From Thioalkalivibrio nitratireducens DSM 14787 (GTDB taxonomy: Bacteria; Pseudomonadota; Gammaproteobacteria; Ectothiorhodospirales; Ectothiorhodospiraceae), in contig NC_019902.2 of assembly GCF_000321415.2 (NCBI RefSeq), forward strand, positions 3,810,501 through 3,874,500: DNA of 64,000 nucleotides. The letters run 5' to 3'. The position numbers were made by a program, and so were the translations under genes. Positions 8,701 through 20,460 of the stretch are shown piece after piece. The notes beneath the pieces were generated by a model. That model worked only from the letters and a program-made list of their open reading frames with translations. It had not been told where the DNA came from and searched no databases. The number at the start of each line of letters is the position of its first letter. Positions within the stretch are counted from its first letter, which is position 1.

Positions 8701-11670
8701 ATGCGTGGCACTGCAGCTTGGGCCTGTGCGGGGGCGATAGCGGCCCTGCTTGCGAGCGCTACGGCATTTGCCGACGACCGGGCAACGATGATTGTCTTCG
8801 ACGCGTCGGGCTCGATGTGGGCGCAGCTCGAGGACGGCAAGTCGCGCATCGAGATTGCGCGCGAGGTGATCGACGAATACGCCACGACCCGCGATCCCGA
8901 GCAACCCATCGGGGTCGTTGCCTATGGCCATAACCGCCGCGGCGACTGCGGCGACATCGAGCTGGTGCTGCCGCTGGGAACCCACTCGGGCGATGAACTG
9001 GCGTCGACCATCCGCGGGCTCAATCCCCAAGGCATGACGCCGCTGACCGATTCCATGGCGATGGCGCGCGATCTGATCCCGCGCACCGCCGAATCGGCCG
9101 ACATCATCCTGATCACCGACGGGCTGGAAAACTGCGGCGGCGATCCCTGCGCGCTGGCCGCCGAGATGGCGGCCGAGGGCATCGACATCCGTGCGCATGT
9201 GGTGGGCTTCGCGCTCGAGGAAGAGGCGGTGCTTTCGCTCTCCTGCGTGCCCGAGCAGACCGGCGGGCAGCTCTTCATCACCCACTCCGGGGCGGAATTG
9301 ACCGAGGCGCTGGCCGGAATCAGTGCGCCCAGCCGGCCCGTCGACCTGGAACTTCACGCGCTCGATGCACGCGACATGGAGCCGGTCGGTTCCATCACCT
9401 GGGACCTGACCACCACCGGCGGCGAGACGATCTATGCGGGCACGAACCGCGGCGTCATCCATGTCGAGCTCGACCCAGGCGACTATGTTGTCGAGGCGTT
9501 CGACGACTCCTTCGCCGGCGTCACCGAGTTCGAGGTCACTTCCCAGACCGAGGGACCGATCGAGGTGGCGATGGCCAAGCTACTCGCCACTGTCATGGTG
9601 CGCGGTGAACATGGCGAAACCGGCGAGACACTACAGGGCGTCGAATGGACGGTCCTCGACATCGCCAGTGAAAGCGCCGAGAGCTTCGTCAACGAGGGCG
9701 GCGGCAACTTCCCGCTTCACCTCGAACCGGGCGAATACCGCATCGAGGGTGAAAAAGGCGACCTGTATGGCGGCGCACTGGTCACCGCCACGCGCGAGGC
9801 GGATCGGGATCTCGACGTGATCCTGGAGGCCGCCGAGCGCGAAATAACCGTGGAGATCAAGGCCCCCGACGAGGTCTCGGTCGGCGCAGCTTTCGACGTG
9901 GTCGTCACCGGCAGCCATGACGACAGCGATTACATGCTGCTCGCCGCAGTCGGCAGCGACGAGGAGGTCAGCCGCTACGGGCGGATGACCAATACCGTGG
10001 GCGGCGATGGCGAGAAGAACTTCACCGCCCCTGCGGCACCGGGCAGCTACGAGCTTCGCTATTACATTCGCGAGGATCGTGCGCTCGTGAAGCGCTTTCC
10101 CATCGAGGTCGTCGATGCCGGCGCCGAGATGACCGCGCCCGAACAGGTCAGCATCAACGAGCGTTTCGAGGTCTCGGTCAGCGCGCCGGGCGGGGGGCAC
10201 CTAGTGCTCGTCGCGCCCGAACGGGAGGACGACGACATCGTCAGCCGCTATCAGCGCATCCGGAACTCCGTCGATGCGCAGGATACCGTCACCCGCACCG
10301 CGCCCAGCAACCCCGGCACCTATGAGCTGCGCTTCCACATGGGCGGCGACCACCGCCTGATGGCGCGCGCACTCGTTGAGGTGGTCGATGTCGAGGTCAC
10401 GCTATCCGCGCCCGAACAAGTCACGGTCGAGGAGTCCTTCGAGATCGAGATCGGTGGCGGCGTCTCCGGCCATGTGGTGATCGTGGATGCCGAGCGGGAC
10501 GAGGACGACATCGTCAGCCGTTATCAGCGGATCCGGAATTCCGTCGATGGTGACGAGGGCACGATCACCCGCACCGCGCCCGAGGAACCGGGCATATATG
10601 AGCTGCGCTACCATTCGAGCGGCGAACACCGGCTGCTGGCCAGCCAGCGCATCGAGGTGATTGCGCGTATCCAGTCGGGCGAGGTCGCCCAGGCAACGCC
10701 CGCCGAAGACATGGCGCCCCCTGCCGAGGGCGACGCTGCCCCGGCGGCGCCCCGGACGCTGGCGGAAGCCGCGGAGGCCTTCCCCGCGCATCCGGGATTC
10801 ACCATTCTCGACCCGCAGGCCGCGCAAAACCGGCTCCTCGATTCGCTGGAGGGCGATCCCGCCTCGGTCTTCCTGCCGGGCCAGTGGCTGGGGCCGCTGA
10901 CCACCGCGATCCTGCTGCTCGAGGCCGAGGAAGGCGCGCTTCCCCATGTCCGCTACCGGCTGACCTATGGCGAGGATCAGCTTCCCGGCGGTCCGGGCGG
11001 GGGCACGGTTCCGGTGGGCTATGTCGAGGTCACGCGCTTCAATCTGGGCCCCGCCCGCCACGCCGAGATCGCCGAGGCCACGGGTGACGCGCCGGTGGCC
11101 CCGGCCGAGCATTTCGGCACCGGCCCGCATGTAAGCCTGCGTATGGTCACCCGTCCGATCCAGGGGCGCACCACCGACTTGATCGGGCTGTCGCGCGCCG
11201 AGTTGGACGGGGACGCCGCTGCCGAGCGCTGTTTCGGCCAGCCCTGTCTGTCCACCGCACCGCTGGCCGAAGCGGCGCTGGGCGCCGAGTGGGACGCAAT
11301 GGAGGCGGTCGCGCCGGGGGCGTTCGACCCGCCCTATGCATCGATGCGCGACGGGGCGCACAGCCCGGCGGCGGTGCTCGACCTGCTCACCCGCGAGGCC
11401 CGCATCGCCCGGGAGCGCGGCGGCGAGATCACCTGGGACGGCTTCGAATACCGCGAGGGCGTGGGGCCGATGGAGCCCTTCGCCGAAGCGATGATCGAGG
11501 CCGGCCTCGGCCAGGAATCAGCCGTGGATGCGGTGCTGCGCGAAGGCCATGTGATGGATCACACGGTGGAAGCGGTCTGGCACCGGCTGCTGTCCATCGG
11601 CGGGGCGGATCCGACCGCGCCGGGGCTGTTCGGCGCCCAGGCGTTCGAGCACCGCCCCGGCCGGAACTGA
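8701..11670 (+). CDS. Secreted von Willebrand A-domain protein with three tandem modules
   Basis: A 989-residue exported protein. The ATG at 8701 is chosen because a GGGGGA ribosome site precedes it and a signal peptide follows at once (residues 1-24, ending TAFA-DD). The vWA domain comes next (about 27-210). Its MIDAS motif is DASGSM (D34, S36, S38), with MTPLTDSM and ITDGLENCGGDPC further on. Residues 380-655 hold three copies of a ~90-residue beta-rich module, each with APE/DxVxVxxxF, SRYxRxxNxV and PGxYELRY/F; copies 2 and 3 share IVSRYQRIRNSVD. A Pro/Ala linker leads to a ~300-residue C-terminal domain I do not recognise. Such proteins bind metal-dependent ligands outside the membrane. 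It is monocistronic by spacing. Sequence style resembles Rhodobacterales proteins, so transfer is possible but unproven. Confidence 0.75.
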   Translation: MRGTAAWACAGAIAALLASATAFADDRATMIVFDASGSMWAQLEDGKSRIEIAREVIDEYATTRDPEQPIGVVAYGHNRRGDCGDIELVLPLGTHSGDELASTIRGLNPQGMTPLTDSMAMARDLIPRTAESADIILITDGLENCGGDPCALAAEMAAEGIDIRAHVVGFALEEEAVLSLSCVPEQTGGQLFITHSGAELTEALAGISAPSRPVDLELHALDARDMEPVGSITWDLTTTGGETIYAGTNRGVIHVELDPGDYVVEAFDDSFAGVTEFEVTSQTEGPIEVAMAKLLATVMVRGEHGETGETLQGVEWTVLDIASESAESFVNEGGGNFPLHLEPGEYRIEGEKGDLYGGALVTATREADRDLDVILEAAEREITVEIKAPDEVSVGAAFDVVVTGSHDDSDYMLLAAVGSDEEVSRYGRMTNTVGGDGEKNFTAPAAPGSYELRYYIREDRALVKRFPIEVVDAGAEMTAPEQVSINERFEVSVSAPGGGHLVLVAPEREDDDIVSRYQRIRNSVDAQDTVTRTAPSNPGTYELRFHMGGDHRLMARALVEVVDVEVTLSAPEQVTVEESFEIEIGGGVSGHVVIVDAERDEDDIVSRYQRIRNSVDGDEGTITRTAPEEPGIYELRYHSSGEHRLLASQRIEVIARIQSGEVAQATPAEDMAPPAEGDAAPAAPRTLAEAAEAFPAHPGFTILDPQAAQNRLLDSLEGDPASVFLPGQWLGPLTTAILLLEAEEGALPHVRYRLTYGEDQLPGGPGGGTVPVGYVEVTRFNLGPARHAEIAEATGDAPVAPAEHFGTGPHVSLRMVTRPIQGRTTDLIGLSRAELDGDAAAERCFGQPCLSTAPLAEAALGAEWDAMEAVAPGAFDPPYASMRDGAHSPAAVLDLLTREARIARERGGEITWDGFEYREGVGPMEPFAEAMIEAGLGQESAVDAVLREGHVMDHTVEAVWHRLLSIGGADPTAPGLFGAQAFEHRPGRN

Positions 11671-14621
<2,951 letters not shown>

Positions 14622-14671
14622 CACCGGCCTGAGCCGGGCCTTTCGCCCGGCCAGTTTCCGCCGGAACAAAA

Positions 14672-14694
14672 ACGCCCGGGTATCGCCCGGGCGT
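14672..14694. terminator. Bidirectional hairpin terminator between convergent genes
   Basis: A perfect 9-bp stem, acgcccggg / cccgggcgt, with a 5-base loop. It is followed on the plus strand by ctctta and on the minus strand by TTTTTGTT. It lies 50 bases past the katG stop and between katG and the convergent secreted coiled-coil gene, so it can serve both. Confidence 0.7.
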
Positions 14695-14864
14695 CTCTTA
14701 TGGTGTTCGCTCCGCGCCGAGACGGTCCGCAGTATGCACAACGCCTGCGCCGACACGGACCGGCCCGACGCGGCTCATCGGTCACCACCCGCTTTGCTGT
14801 TGGCTTCAGCGCCCCGTGCAGGCTCGCTGTGAACCTGCACGGGACAAGCGCGTTTCCTCTTCGC

Positions 14865-16487
14865 TCAGGGCTGGGCCGGAACGTTGCTCAGCCGCATGTT
14901 CCAGGAGTTGCCGACCCAGTAGTCGACGAACGGCGCCGCCTTGACCGGCTGGCTCGGGCTGCCTTCGCGGGCCAGCACGCTCAGTTCGTAGACCCGGGCG
15001 ATGTTGTCTTCCTTCATGTCATGGTTGGTCATGACCATGTGCACCGGCACGCGCCACTGGATGGGCCGGCCGAACAAGTCGCGGTTGGCCACATCCCACT
15101 GGCCCTGGATGGAGACGGCCAGAACCTCGACCCCGCGGCCGGCCGGGTTCCAGGCCGGCGCGCCGCGGAAGAACTCCAACGCGGCACGGGCCAGTTCGTC
15201 GGTTTGACCCGGGCCGGCAAAGTCACCGATATCGGTCACCCACTGGCGTGCATCGATGTCGCGCTCGATGCGCTCCTCCATCGCCGCGTACTGGACATCG
15301 ACCTGGGCCAGAAGCTGGTTGAGTTCGGGGTCCGTCGGATCGAAGGCCTGGCCCAGGACCAGCATTTCGCGGGCTTCGCCGAGCCGGCGCAGACGCATCT
15401 CCTCGGAGAAGCTTTCGATGTGGTCGGTGAACATGCTCGCCCGTCGGACCAGATCCTGGGCCGAGGCGCTGCGCGACCTCGCAGTGTTTTCCATGCCCCG
15501 GTACAGATCCATGAACTGGCTGCCGAAATGATGCTCATTCGACAGGCCCAGGGCGTGCAGGGAGTTGTTGATCGCCATGGCCGTCTCGCCGTAATGCTCG
15601 GCGATGGCCCGCATGGTGGGCTGAATGGCCGGAATGACCTCGCCATCCAGGGCATCGAGCTGGGCCATGGCGTCACGACCGACCTGCAACTGTTCTTCGA
15701 TGGACGTGCCGTGGACCATGCTGTTGCCGTGTACACCCTGGAAACGACCGCGGTGGGCCTGATGCAGGTCCAGGAGCGTCTGCTTGAGCTCCAGGGCTGC
15801 GGCCACCGCCGGTGGAACCTCCTCGGCCGGCTCGGTTTCATCCCGGCGCTGAGCGATCAGCTCGCGAATCTCGGTCAGCCCGGCCTCGCTGTTATGGACC
15901 GGGTCGGCCTGCAACAAGGCGGGATCCAGTGCGGCATTGAGCGCATCGAGCCGGGCACGGAATTCATCGGCTTCGGTCGTCGCTTGCGCCAGACGCTGGT
16001 CACGGTCGGACTGGCTGAGATCCCACCAGCGTGGGGTGGTGAGCCGGTCGCGCGTGCGCCGCATATCCTGATCGACCAAGCGGTAGTCGCGAGCCTGCGC
16101 ACCGGACATTCGAGGCGCTGCCGTGGCCGGGGCGGCTGGAGCGCCCGGCTGTTCGGGGGCTGCTTGTTCCAGTCGGCGCTGCACGTTCTGATTGAGCCGG
16201 TCGAAGCGGCTGCGCGCACCACGCACCTGGGGCAAGTCCCCCTCGGCCTCGGCGGCCTCGAGCAGGGCTTCGGCCTGGGCCAGTTCGTCCCGCGCCTGCT
16301 CCAATCGGCCGGAATGAAAATGCCGCTCGGCGCTGCGCACCAAGTTACTGGCCTCGCGGGCCTGTTCCAACGCGGCCTGGGCATCGCCGGCAAACGCTTG
16401 GCCGCCGCCAAGCAGCAAACCGAAGAAAAGTCCCAACACCATGAACAACGCCCTGCGGTTTGGCAAGGATTTCGGTCGCAAGCCCAT
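14865..16487 (-). CDS. Secreted coiled-coil protein of unknown function
   Basis: A 540-residue protein with an N-terminal signal peptide (RALFMVLGLFFGLLLGGGQA, then FAGDA). Residues 35-110 are Ala/Glu/Leu/Arg-rich and read as coiled coil (EQAREASNLVRSAERHFHSG and following). An Ala/Pro linker follows at about 110-130, then more long helices to about residue 400. The C-terminal ~130 residues are beta-rich with aromatic motifs (VSIQGQWDVANRDLFGRPIQ, YWVGNSWNMRLSNV). The C-terminal part with a polar dipeptide-like periphery suggests an envelope structural role, but I cannot name a family. Divergent from the GerW operon and convergent with katG. Confidence 0.65.
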   Translation of the reverse strand: MGLRPKSLPNRRALFMVLGLFFGLLLGGGQAFAGDAQAALEQAREASNLVRSAERHFHSGRLEQARDELAQAEALLEAAEAEGDLPQVRGARSRFDRLNQNVQRRLEQAAPEQPGAPAAPATAAPRMSGAQARDYRLVDQDMRRTRDRLTTPRWWDLSQSDRDQRLAQATTEADEFRARLDALNAALDPALLQADPVHNSEAGLTEIRELIAQRRDETEPAEEVPPAVAAALELKQTLLDLHQAHRGRFQGVHGNSMVHGTSIEEQLQVGRDAMAQLDALDGEVIPAIQPTMRAIAEHYGETAMAINNSLHALGLSNEHHFGSQFMDLYRGMENTARSRSASAQDLVRRASMFTDHIESFSEEMRLRRLGEAREMLVLGQAFDPTDPELNQLLAQVDVQYAAMEERIERDIDARQWVTDIGDFAGPGQTDELARAALEFFRGAPAWNPAGRGVEVLAVSIQGQWDVANRDLFGRPIQWRVPVHMVMTNHDMKEDNIARVYELSVLAREGSPSQPVKAAPFVDYWVGNSWNMRLSNVPAQP

Positions 16488-16795
16488 GCTGAGTCCCCCG
16501 TATGTAGTTAATCCTTGGTTTTTCCGATCCAGTCGGAAACGACCAGTATACGATTAACCGAAGTCAACATATCCCCACAGCCTGTCACAATTCCCGCCAC
16601 AGCGGCGATCCGGACGATCCGCGCGGCTGTCTTCAGCATGGGCGTTGCTTGCATCGCCGAACCCGCCCGTCGATTCCGGGAAAGAGCAGCCGAATAACGC
16701 CGCAAACGGTATCGGTGATGGCGCGGAGCGCGCAGAATGAACGGACGCTGCAGCCAATGCTTCGGCGATGAGGCGGGGAATCGAAGGAGGCCAGG
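16488..16795. other. Divergent intergenic region
   Basis: 308 bases between the leftward coiled-coil gene and the rightward GerW-like gene. The part near 16530-16580 is relatively AT-rich (agtatacgattaaccgaagt) and is the likely promoter zone. GGAGG about 7 bases before the ATG at 16796 gives a good ribosome site for the GerW-like gene. Confidence 0.4.
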
Positions 16796-17155
16796 ATGAG
16801 TGACATCGGCAGTCTGTTCGACAAGGCGGTAAACGAGATCGAGCGTATGCTCAATACCAAGACCGTGGTTGGAGAGCCGATCACGATCGAGGGCCACACG
16901 TTGATCCCGCTGGTCAACGTCGGCTTCGGGTTCGGCGTCGGCTCCGGCCAGGGCAGCGAGGCAGACAAGGGCACGGGCTCCGGCGGGGGCACGGGCGGCG
17001 GCGGGGGCGTAAAACCGGTCGCGCTGATCGTGATCAACAAGGACGGCGTCAGGGTCGAACCGATCAAGTCCGGCACCGCTAGCGTGCTCGAAAAGGTGAT
17101 CGAGAGCGCGGGCAAGGCGGCCGCGGGGCACGGGGGCAAGAGCCCTTCGGAATAA
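16796..17155 (+). CDS. GerW/YtfJ-family protein
   Basis: A 119-residue protein beginning MSDIGSLFDKAVNEIERMLN. It matches the GerW (YtfJ) family: TVVGEPITIEGHTLIPLVNV, then GFGFGVGSGQG, a Gly-rich linker (GGGTGGGGG), VALIVINKDGVRVEPI and a C-terminal helix. In Bacillus the family acts in spore germination, but members are widespread in non-spore-formers where the role is unknown. It heads a three-gene run with the DUF2953 gene (3-base gap) and a small ORF, the same pairing seen in Firmicutes. There is no signal peptide, so it is probably cytoplasmic or at the membrane through its partner. Confidence 0.82.
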   Translation: MSDIGSLFDKAVNEIERMLNTKTVVGEPITIEGHTLIPLVNVGFGFGVGSGQGSEADKGTGSGGGTGGGGGVKPVALIVINKDGVRVEPIKSGTASVLEKVIESAGKAAAGHGGKSPSE

Positions 17156-17158
17156 CAC

Positions 17159-17767
17159 GTGGCCGGAGCGATTTTGGCGGTTGTGCTCGTCGTCGCGGCC
17201 ACCGTGGTCGGCCTCCTCGTCATACCGGTAACGTTCACGTTTCGCGTCGTCTGGCCGGAGACCGCCGGCAATGAGCTTCGCCTGACCTGGGCATTCGGCC
17301 TGGTGAACGTGCGTGTGCCGACCGGGGTCGGGGCGCCGCCGGCGATGACTGACGCTGGGGCGCACGCCAGGTCCGTCGGGCGTGCGGCGAAACGCAGGCG
17401 CGCCCGGACGCCGAACCTGTTCGCCGCGCTGCGTCAGAAGCCGTTCCGGCAGCGCGTGCTGCGCCTGGCCATGGACCTCTGGCGTGCTGTCGACCGGCGG
17501 AACCTGCGGCTGGACCTGCGCATCGGCACCGGCGATCCCGCGGAGACGGGTCAGCTCTGGGCGGTCGTCGGACCCATCTCCGGAATCCTCCAGAATATCG
17601 AAGGCGGGCGGGTCCGAATCGTTCCTGAATTCGTCGACGCCGTGTTCGATTTCGACGGCAGCGGCCGGCTTCGGGTCATCCCGCTCCAGGTTCTTGCGAT
17701 CGCAGCCGGCCTGGTGTTTTCACCGCCCATCTGGCGCGGGCTACGGGCAATGCGGGCGGGCGGCTGA
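17159..17767 (+). CDS. DUF2953 membrane-anchored protein
   Basis: 202 residues from a GTG start that follows the GerW stop by 3 bases. An N-terminal membrane helix (ILAVVLVVAATVVGLLVIPV) is followed by VTFTFRVVWPETAGNELRL, a basic loop (AAKRRRART), a helical region and the family C-terminal segment VVGPISGILQNIEGGRVRIV with PEFVDAVFDFDGSGRLRVIP. A second hydrophobic stretch lies near the end (VLAIAAGLVFSPPIW). DUF2953 proteins occur next to gerW genes, and that context makes the call firm even though the function is unknown. Confidence 0.75.
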   Translation: MAGAILAVVLVVAATVVGLLVIPVTFTFRVVWPETAGNELRLTWAFGLVNVRVPTGVGAPPAMTDAGAHARSVGRAAKRRRARTPNLFAALRQKPFRQRVLRLAMDLWRAVDRRNLRLDLRIGTGDPAETGQLWAVVGPISGILQNIEGGRVRIVPEFVDAVFDFDGSGRLRVIPLQVLAIAAGLVFSPPIWRGLRAMRAGG

Positions 17768-17770
17768 ACG

Positions 17771-18004
17771 ATGCGTCGGCTTAAGGCCACGATGCTGCAT
17801 CGCGACGCCGACCGGACCATCGTGCTCATCGAGACGCTGGAGATCGTGCGCGATCGCGAGAGGGGTCATTGTTACATCCTTGCGTCTCTGAGGCCCATGG
17901 CGGTGGTGGTTTCGGGGCCGGATGGCGTGAACGCGTTCGGGCTGGACGGCAATCCAACGGAGATCGGGACCGAAGCGAGAGCGCTCGTCGAAAATGCATC
18001 GTGA
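17771..18004 (+). CDS. Small conserved-context protein of the GerW operon
   Basis: 77 residues, starting 3 bases after the DUF2953 stop, so very probably cotranslated. Sequence: MRRLKATMLHRDADRTIVLI, ETLEIVRDRERGHCYILASL, then a strand-rich C-terminus. There is no signal peptide and no motif I can name. The tight spacing supports it as a real gene. It may partner the GerW/DUF2953 proteins. Confidence 0.6.
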   Translation: MRRLKATMLHRDADRTIVLIETLEIVRDRERGHCYILASLRPMAVVVSGPDGVNAFGLDGNPTEIGTEARALVENAS

Positions 18005-18196
18005 CCCTGAGCGAGATTACGGTACGCGGTCACATCGCCCGCGGGCCACCAGGGCACCGGACACGGCCATCTAGCAGCCTGCCGGACTTGGGCTGCTTGA
18101 GGGCGAACCCCTCCTGTCCTGCGCCGAGGGTTCTTTCGATGCGGGTGCAGATGCATACCGCAACCCGTACGTCGTGCCCCCGTAGGGCCCGGGAAG

Positions 18197-18880
18197 TCAC
18201 CGCATATACCCCTTTTCACGCCAGTGGCGGATCACGTTCGCATATACATCCGGTTTCTTCGCGAACATGAGGCGGCGCATGGCAAAGCGGTCCAGCGCAA
18301 AGCCCGCGGCGTTGATCCATCCGCGGGCTTTCTTGCGCTCGATGTCGCGGAGCAACCGGTCGACAGCGGCGCATATCCGTGCGCGCTGCCGGTCATGGAT
18401 GGGCCGCGAGGGGATTCCCACCGCGAAATGCAGGTGTCCCGATAGCCGCGAATGACATACATCCTGCAAACCGAGGAACCGGCGCGACGCGGCCTTGCCG
18501 CCCATATAGCCCACGGAGGAAATCGCCAGTGTGTACTTGTCTTCGATCAGCAACGGGAAGCCGACGCGATACGTGATGCGCTCATAGAAACGCTTGTACC
18601 CGGCCGCGACATGCCCGTTCCGCACCGGCCCCAGTACCACGAATCCGTCCGCGGCCAGCATCCGCTCGATGATCGCGTCCATGTCGTCCCGGTGGCAGCA
18701 TGTTCCCGTCTTCAGGCACTGGAAGCAGCCGATGCATTCCTCTATCGCCGCCTCGCGAAGGTGCAGTGTGTCCACTTGGGCACCGAGGTCTTGCGCGTGC
18801 CCGGCGGCTACACGTTCCGCATCTCCGAGGAAGCCGGCACTCTTTGGGCTGCCATTGATTAGCATCAGCCGCCGTCGCAT
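18197..18880 (-). CDS. Flavodoxin-fold iron-sulfur flavoprotein (NADPH-dependent FMN reductase family)
   Basis: A 227-residue protein. It opens with a flavodoxin-like beta strand and FMN-phosphate loop (RRLMLINGSPKSAG). A cysteine cluster follows: C49, C52, C55 and C61 (ECIGCFQCLKTGTCCHRDDM). The CX2CX2CX5C spacing fits the compact 4Fe-4S site of the archaeal-type Isf flavoproteins within this reductase family. Next is VVLGPVRNGHVAAGYKRFYE, the usual FMN-contact region. The basic C-terminus (LDRFAMRRLMFAKKPDVYAN) is an extension. It is likely a cytoplasmic electron carrier or quinone/metal reductase; substrate unknown. It stands alone. Confidence 0.75.
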   Translation of the reverse strand: MRRRLMLINGSPKSAGFLGDAERVAAGHAQDLGAQVDTLHLREAAIEECIGCFQCLKTGTCCHRDDMDAIIERMLAADGFVVLGPVRNGHVAAGYKRFYERITYRVGFPLLIEDKYTLAISSVGYMGGKAASRRFLGLQDVCHSRLSGHLHFAVGIPSRPIHDRQRARICAAVDRLLRDIERKKARGWINAAGFALDRFAMRRLMFAKKPDVYANVIRHWREKGYMR

Positions 18881-18956
18881 CGAAGACCTCCCGTTTCCGT
18901 TCGTCCCGGGAACAGAACAATCGCAGCCATCGACAGAGAGGATAGGGTCGCCCCGG

Positions 18957-19478
18957 TCAGAACTCCTCGCGTGTCGCGGTCACATCGAAATACAGCTCCA
19001 CCTCGATGGTGTCATCCGGGTCGGGCACATCGTCCATGCGCTCGAAGCGAACCAAAGTCCCCACGAAGCGACCCTCGAATCGCGCATCCGGACCCGAGAG
19101 GTCGCTCGTCAGCAGCTCGAATCGGCCGTCGCCCCCGTTGGCGTAGTTCGGAGTCATCGAACGCTCCGGGAAATACGCGACTTCGGCCCCGTCCAGCACC
19201 TGATCGTTCATGATCGTGAAATCGATCGAGATCGTCCCCTGCACCTGAAACCGCGGTGCCTGATGCCCCTGGATCGAGACGCCGATCATCCCATGGCTGA
19301 ACTCGTGGAAAGTGGCCGTGGACTCGCCCTCGAACTCGAGCACGTGCCAACTGCGTGCGTCGCCGTCGATCTGACCCTCGACGCGGTCAGAGGCGCCGCC
19401 GATCAGGTGCGCGGCCAGCAGTGCGGCCCCCGCAACACCGGCGAGACGCGCGGACGGAGTCGGTGGTGAACGGTGCAT
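18957..19478 (-). CDS. Small secreted protein, unknown function
   Basis: 173 residues with a weak but plausible signal peptide (SARLAGVAGAALLAAHLIGG). The mature part is beta-rich, acidic and free of Cys: SWHVLEFEGESTATFHEFSH, GTISIDFTIMNDQVLDGAEV, RFEGRFVGTLVRFERMDDVP and a C-terminal strand DTIEVELYFDVTATREEF. It looks like a small periplasmic beta-sandwich. Not recognised. It is separated by 76 bases from the flavoprotein gene downstream on the same strand. Confidence 0.5.
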   Translation of the reverse strand: MHRSPPTPSARLAGVAGAALLAAHLIGGASDRVEGQIDGDARSWHVLEFEGESTATFHEFSHGMIGVSIQGHQAPRFQVQGTISIDFTIMNDQVLDGAEVAYFPERSMTPNYANGGDGRFELLTSDLSGPDARFEGRFVGTLVRFERMDDVPDPDDTIEVELYFDVTATREEF

Positions 19479-19848
19479 GACGATATCCTTCCTGCAGGCT
19501 GGTTAAGGCTGAAAAACCGCGCAGGTGGGTAGGGTACCGTCCCACCCACAGCACTTCATCTCCTTCGGTCATGGATTTCGCTCTGCAAACGCTTCGGAGC
19601 GGCGCCTCAGACGTAACTGTCAAGCCCCATGTGATCATATCCCTGTGAGCAGGGAACAGTTATTCTTGGCACGTGAGCTGATCGACATCTTCCTCGATCC
19701 GCTGCAGGCCACGGTACCGTCGAGACAGGCTATCACGCTGACATTCCGTTCGTACGGGTCCACAGACGCGGGTGCGGTATCCAGATACGGACTCGATCCG
19801 TATTGCGTTTCGCCGGCCGAAGGACACGTCGCGGCGGGGGTGCCCGAG
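19479..19848. other. Intergenic region, no firm gene
   Basis: Holds a hairpin-forming stretch at about 19525-19551 (gtgggt...acccac). On the plus strand a short frame from a GTG at 19645 reads SREQLFLARELIDIFLDPLQ before turning compositionally random; it might be a gene scrap but has no match I can name. Confidence 0.35.
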
Positions 19849-20460
19849 TCAACGCACAGGCGTGGCATACGGCGTACGCGATGAGAAATCCCGACTGACC
19901 CAGCCGACGACGCCGTCGGCGGAGCGGACCCGGTAGAAGTCCTCGGCGGTTTCGAGAAACCGCAGCTGCGAATCCGCGTCGAGTATGCGCAACACCGGGC
20001 TGGCGAGCGAGGGTGCCGCGCGCAGATTGACCCGCGTGCCCGGCGGCAGGAAGACCTGCGACCGCTCGTCGTCGGCGGGTTCGCGTGCTGCTGGCCCCTC
20101 CGACGTGCCCGCCTCGACGGGCGGGACGGTCTCGAGGGGTGTTGCAACCTCGAGGGCCGGTGCAACGCTTGACTCTGCCTGTCCGGGCACAGGTTTTCCG
20201 ACGTGCTGCTCACCGGATTCAGTGGCGATCTCGAGACCGACGACAGGCACATCCGCGTCGTCGAACGCGGTGTCTCGGGGCAGCGCGGACGGGGACCACA
20301 GCCACCCACTGATCGCGAAGCCAATCAGGCCGATCAGCAACACCAGCACGACCAACACGCCGATGATGCGGTTCCAATGGTAGACGTATTCAGTCGTCGT
20401 GGGCTGCGACGGAACCCGGATCCTCGACTTGCGCTGACCTTTTCGGGGTTGGGTTTTCAT
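19849..20460 (-). CDS. Membrane-anchored SH3-domain protein
   Basis: 203 residues. I start at the ATG at 20460 because GGAGGAGCCC sits directly upstream. The order is: a basic cytoplasmic tail (MKTQPRKGQRKSRIRVPSQP), one membrane helix (IIGVLVVLVLLIGLIGFAIS), a Pro/Ala/Glu-rich linker, then a bacterial SH3 (SH3b) domain at the C-terminus. The SH3b part carries PGTRVNLRAAPSLASPVLRI and DGVVGWVSRDF. Type II topology puts the SH3 domain in the periplasm, where such domains bind cell-wall peptides. The target is unknown. Confidence 0.72.
   Translation of the reverse strand: MKTQPRKGQRKSRIRVPSQPTTTEYVYHWNRIIGVLVVLVLLIGLIGFAISGWLWSPSALPRDTAFDDADVPVVGLEIATESGEQHVGKPVPGQAESSVAPALEVATPLETVPPVEAGTSEGPAAREPADDERSQVFLPPGTRVNLRAAPSLASPVLRILDADSQLRFLETAEDFYRVRSADGVVGWVSRDFSSRTPYATPVR

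Noticed and set aside
16508-17365. 285-codon minus-strand frame opposite the GerW gene
   Set aside because: The plus strand encodes recognisable GerW and DUF2953 proteins with good spacing; the antisense frame has no motif.
18005-18196. Minus-strand frame reading ICTRIERTLGAGQEGFALKQ
   Set aside because: Short, no start signal, no recognised family; could be an insertion-sequence scrap but cannot be supported.
19525-19884. Plus-strand frame with SREQLFLARELIDIFLDPLQ
   Set aside because: The protein-like stretch is only about 30 residues, overlaps the SH3 gene end and matches no family I know.
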